A DNA stretch of 6,661 nt from Treponema sp. (GTDB lineage Bacteria; Spirochaetota; Spirochaetia; Treponematales; Breznakiellaceae), in the NCBI GenBank assembly GCA_031284195.1, contig JAITAI010000292.1, forward strand, positions 1 through 6,661. The letters run 5' to 3'. A program made the translations under genes and the position numbers. The notes beneath the pieces are model-generated. The model was given only the letters and a program-made list of their open reading frames with translations, searched no databases and was not told the origin of the DNA. Of the stretch, positions 5,003-6,661 are shown one piece after another; the stretch's first letter is position 1; each line of letters starts with the position of its first letter.

Positions 5003-5803
5003 ATGATGGATAGGATAAGCATGGATGTAGTGAAACCCGGTACAGCTCAAGTCCTAAGCAACCCGGTGCAGGTTCCCCTGCTGGACATGGTTCACCTGCG
5101 CAAGGACTATGACGGCATTCCTGCACTCAAGGATATTTCCCTGCGAATCTACAAGCAGGAAGTGGTGGTCATCCTCGGACCCTCGGGCTGTGGAAAGACC
5201 ACCCTCCTGCGCTGCATGAACGGACTGGAACCGGTTCAGTCCGGCCAGATCCTGCTGGACGGCAGAGTAGTAACCACGGAAAAAACCAACTGGCGGCTTA
5301 TCCGGCAGAAGATCGGCATGGTGTTTCAGAGTTATGAACTTTTTCCCCACATGACGGTCCTGGACAATATTCTGTTGGGGCCGCTGAAGGTGCAGAAGCG
5401 GGAACGGAAAGAAGCGGAAGAGGCGGCCCGGCTTTTGCTTGAACGGGTTGGTTTGTATGAGAAGCACCGGGCCTTCCCCCGGCAACTTTCAGGAGGACAA
5501 AAACAACGGGTGGCCATCATCCGCGCCTTGGTGATGGAGCCGGAAATTATGCTCTTTGATGAGATTACCGCGGCATTGGACCCGGAGATGGTGCGAGAGG
5601 TCCTGGATGTTATGCTGGGTTTGGCCAAGAGCGGGATGACTATGGTCATCGTTACCCATGAAATGCAGTTTGCAAAAGCTGCCGCAGATCGGATCGTGTT
5701 TATGGATTCTGGAGAGATCCTCGAGGATAGCCCCCCTGAGGATTTTTTCACTAAACCTAAGACGGAACGAGGCTGCCGGTTTTTGAATATATTTCAATTT
5801 TAA
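5003..5803 (+). CDS. Polar amino acid ABC transporter ATP-binding protein, GlnQ/HisP family
   Basis: Cytoplasmic ATPase that powers the two permeases. From the ATG at 5003 it has 266 residues. Motifs in order: Walker A GPSGCGKT (59-66), Q-loop Q109 in MVFQSYELFPH, signature LSGGQKQR (162-169), Walker B IMLFDE (182-187) with catalytic E187, D-loop ALDPE (191-195), and switch histidine H219 in VTHEM. The residue after Walker B is Ile where Pro is usual (DEIT instead of DEPT), a tolerated variant. A longer frame begins at GTG 4994, but that codon overlaps the only good ribosome binding site, GAGGTGG at 4991-4997, five bases before ATG 5003. The ATG is therefore preferred. About 25 residues precede the usual start of the fold (LLDMVHLRK), a modest N-terminal extension of unknown role. 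Confidence 0.93.
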   Translation: MMDRISMDVVKPGTAQVLSNPVQVPLLDMVHLRKDYDGIPALKDISLRIYKQEVVVILGPSGCGKTTLLRCMNGLEPVQSGQILLDGRVVTTEKTNWRLIRQKIGMVFQSYELFPHMTVLDNILLGPLKVQKRERKEAEEAARLLLERVGLYEKHRAFPRQLSGGQKQRVAIIRALVMEPEIMLFDEITAALDPEMVREVLDVMLGLAKSGMTMVIVTHEMQFAKAAADRIVFMDSGEILEDSPPEDFFTKPKTERGCRFLNIFQF

Positions 5804-5828
5804 TTTTATATGGAGGATGGAGGGCACT

Positions 5829-6661
5829 ATGAAAAAGGTAATGCTCGGTGTTTTGGCTGTAATGGTAGTGGTTTCGGCCTTTGCAGGGGGAAAAAAAGAA
5901 GCGGTCAATTCAGTAGAAAAGATCAAGCAGGCCGGAAAAGTGCGGATCGGTGTTTTTGCGGACAAGCATCCCTTTGGGTATGTAGATGCCCAGGGTCAAT
6001 TTCAGGGCTATGATGTTTACTTTGCTCACCGTATTGCCCAGGATCTTTTGGGTGACGAGAACGCCATAGACTTTGTAACCGTGGAACCTGCAAGCCGGGT
6101 GGAGCATCTTGAGTCGGACAAGGTGGATATTATCCTGGCTAACTTTACCGTAACTCCCCAGCGGGCCGAGGTGGTGGATTTTGCCTTGCCCTACATGAAG
6201 GTCGCTTTGGGCGTCGTCTCCCCGGATTCAGATCCTATTACGGAGATTTCCCAATTAATAGGGAAAAAACTCATTGTTATCAAGGGTACCACTGCGGAAA
6301 CCTATTTTACGGAAAATTACCCTCAGATTGAACTAGTCAAATTCGATCAGATTTCCGAAGCCTTTAACGCATTGAAAGATGGCCGGGGCGCGGCCCTGTC
6401 TCAGGACAATACCCTGCTCTTCGCTTGGGCGATTCAGAACCCTGGTTTTGCCACCCGCATCGGTTCCATTGGCAGCCTGGACACCATTGCCCCTGCGGTG
6501 CGGAAAGGCAACAAGGCCCTTCTGGATTGGCTTAACCAGGAAATCAGTTCTGGCCTGGGCTCCACCTTTTTCCACGATAATTACCGGGCCACCCTGCTGC
6601 CTGTTTACGGCGACACGGTGGATCCTGAATCGGTGGTGGTTGAGCGGGGTGTGGTGCAATA
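5829..6661 (+). CDS. Polar amino acid (probably cysteine) ABC transporter substrate-binding protein, 3' end at window edge
   Basis: Periplasmic solute-binding protein of the SBP_bac_3 family that delivers the ligand to the permeases. The frame is open for 277 codons and ends on 'ta' at the last two bases, so a stop probably follows at once. GGAGG five bases before ATG 5829 supports the start. A signal peptide with hydrophobic core VMLGVLAVMVVV ends in SAFA-GGKKE, so signal peptidase I would cut after A19. There is no lipobox cysteine. Lobe 1 contains KVRIGVFADKHPFGYVD (37-53) and GYDVYFAHRIAQDLLG (60-75). The ligand-carboxylate arginine is R112 in TPQRAEVVDFALPYMK, the hinge and lobe 2 show KGTTAE (152-157), and ligand-amine D193 lies in SQDNTLLFAW. 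From memory, this pattern (FGYVD, ILANFT.TP.RAE, KGTTA, DNTLLFAW, IAPAV.KG) matches Campylobacter CjaA, a cysteine-binding protein. Aspartate or glutamate remain possible. Confidence 0.9.
   Translation, partial: MKKVMLGVLAVMVVVSAFAGGKKEAVNSVEKIKQAGKVRIGVFADKHPFGYVDAQGQFQGYDVYFAHRIAQDLLGDENAIDFVTVEPASRVEHLESDKVDIILANFTVTPQRAEVVDFALPYMKVALGVVSPDSDPITEISQLIGKKLIVIKGTTAETYFTENYPQIELVKFDQISEAFNALKDGRGAALSQDNTLLFAWAIQNPGFATRIGSIGSLDTIAPAVRKGNKALLDWLNQEISSGLGSTFFHDNYRATLLPVYGDTVDPESVVVERGVVQ

Noticed and set aside
5054..5965. Several long minus-strand open frames opposite the ATPase and binding-protein genes
   Set aside because: They are antisense shadows of strongly supported genes and show low-complexity Arg/Ser/Pro-rich translations with no family motifs.

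Overview
The window looks like chromosomal DNA of a Treponema-type spirochaete. This rests on three things: roughly balanced base composition, a periplasmic binding protein with the 'AFAGGKKE' style of signal-peptide end common in treponemes, and the decayed end of a glycine/serine/threonine-rich repeat protein of a kind I associate with treponemes. The assignment is an inference from protein style, not from a marker gene.

Layout. Positions 1-333 hold the 3' end of an unrecognised protein gene (+). Positions 334-923 have no intact gene. The + strand there is strongly pyrimidine-rich and G-poor, and short open stretches on the minus strand suggest an old decayed gene. Two housekeeping-type genes follow on the minus strand: a 5-formyltetrahydrofolate cyclo-ligase (924-1496) and a Cof-type HAD phosphatase (1720-2598). 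Between them lies a well-formed minus-strand promoter, followed by about 140 nt that can fold into a long paired structure directly upstream of the cyclo-ligase. Because 6S RNA often sits beside this gene in other bacteria, this is the most interesting RNA candidate here.

Positions 2599-3598 are a gene graveyard. They contain a 133-139 bp element with long inverted repeats and flanking TA dinucleotides (MITE-like), a frameshifted C-terminal remnant of the repeat protein, a hairpin that may be its old terminator, and a second paired region ending in a T run.

From 3599 onward a good promoter leads into a compact four-gene operon (+): two overlapping HisM/GlnP-type permeases, a GlnQ-type ATPase and a secreted solute-binding protein. 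Together they form a complete importer for a polar amino acid. The binding protein resembles the CjaA cysteine-binding group as I recall it, so cysteine is the best guess for the substrate. The binding-protein frame stays open to the last base and probably ends just outside the window.

I see no convincing new multi-gene system. The items most worth checking are the structured leader of the cyclo-ligase gene, the MITE-like element and the repeat-protein remnant.
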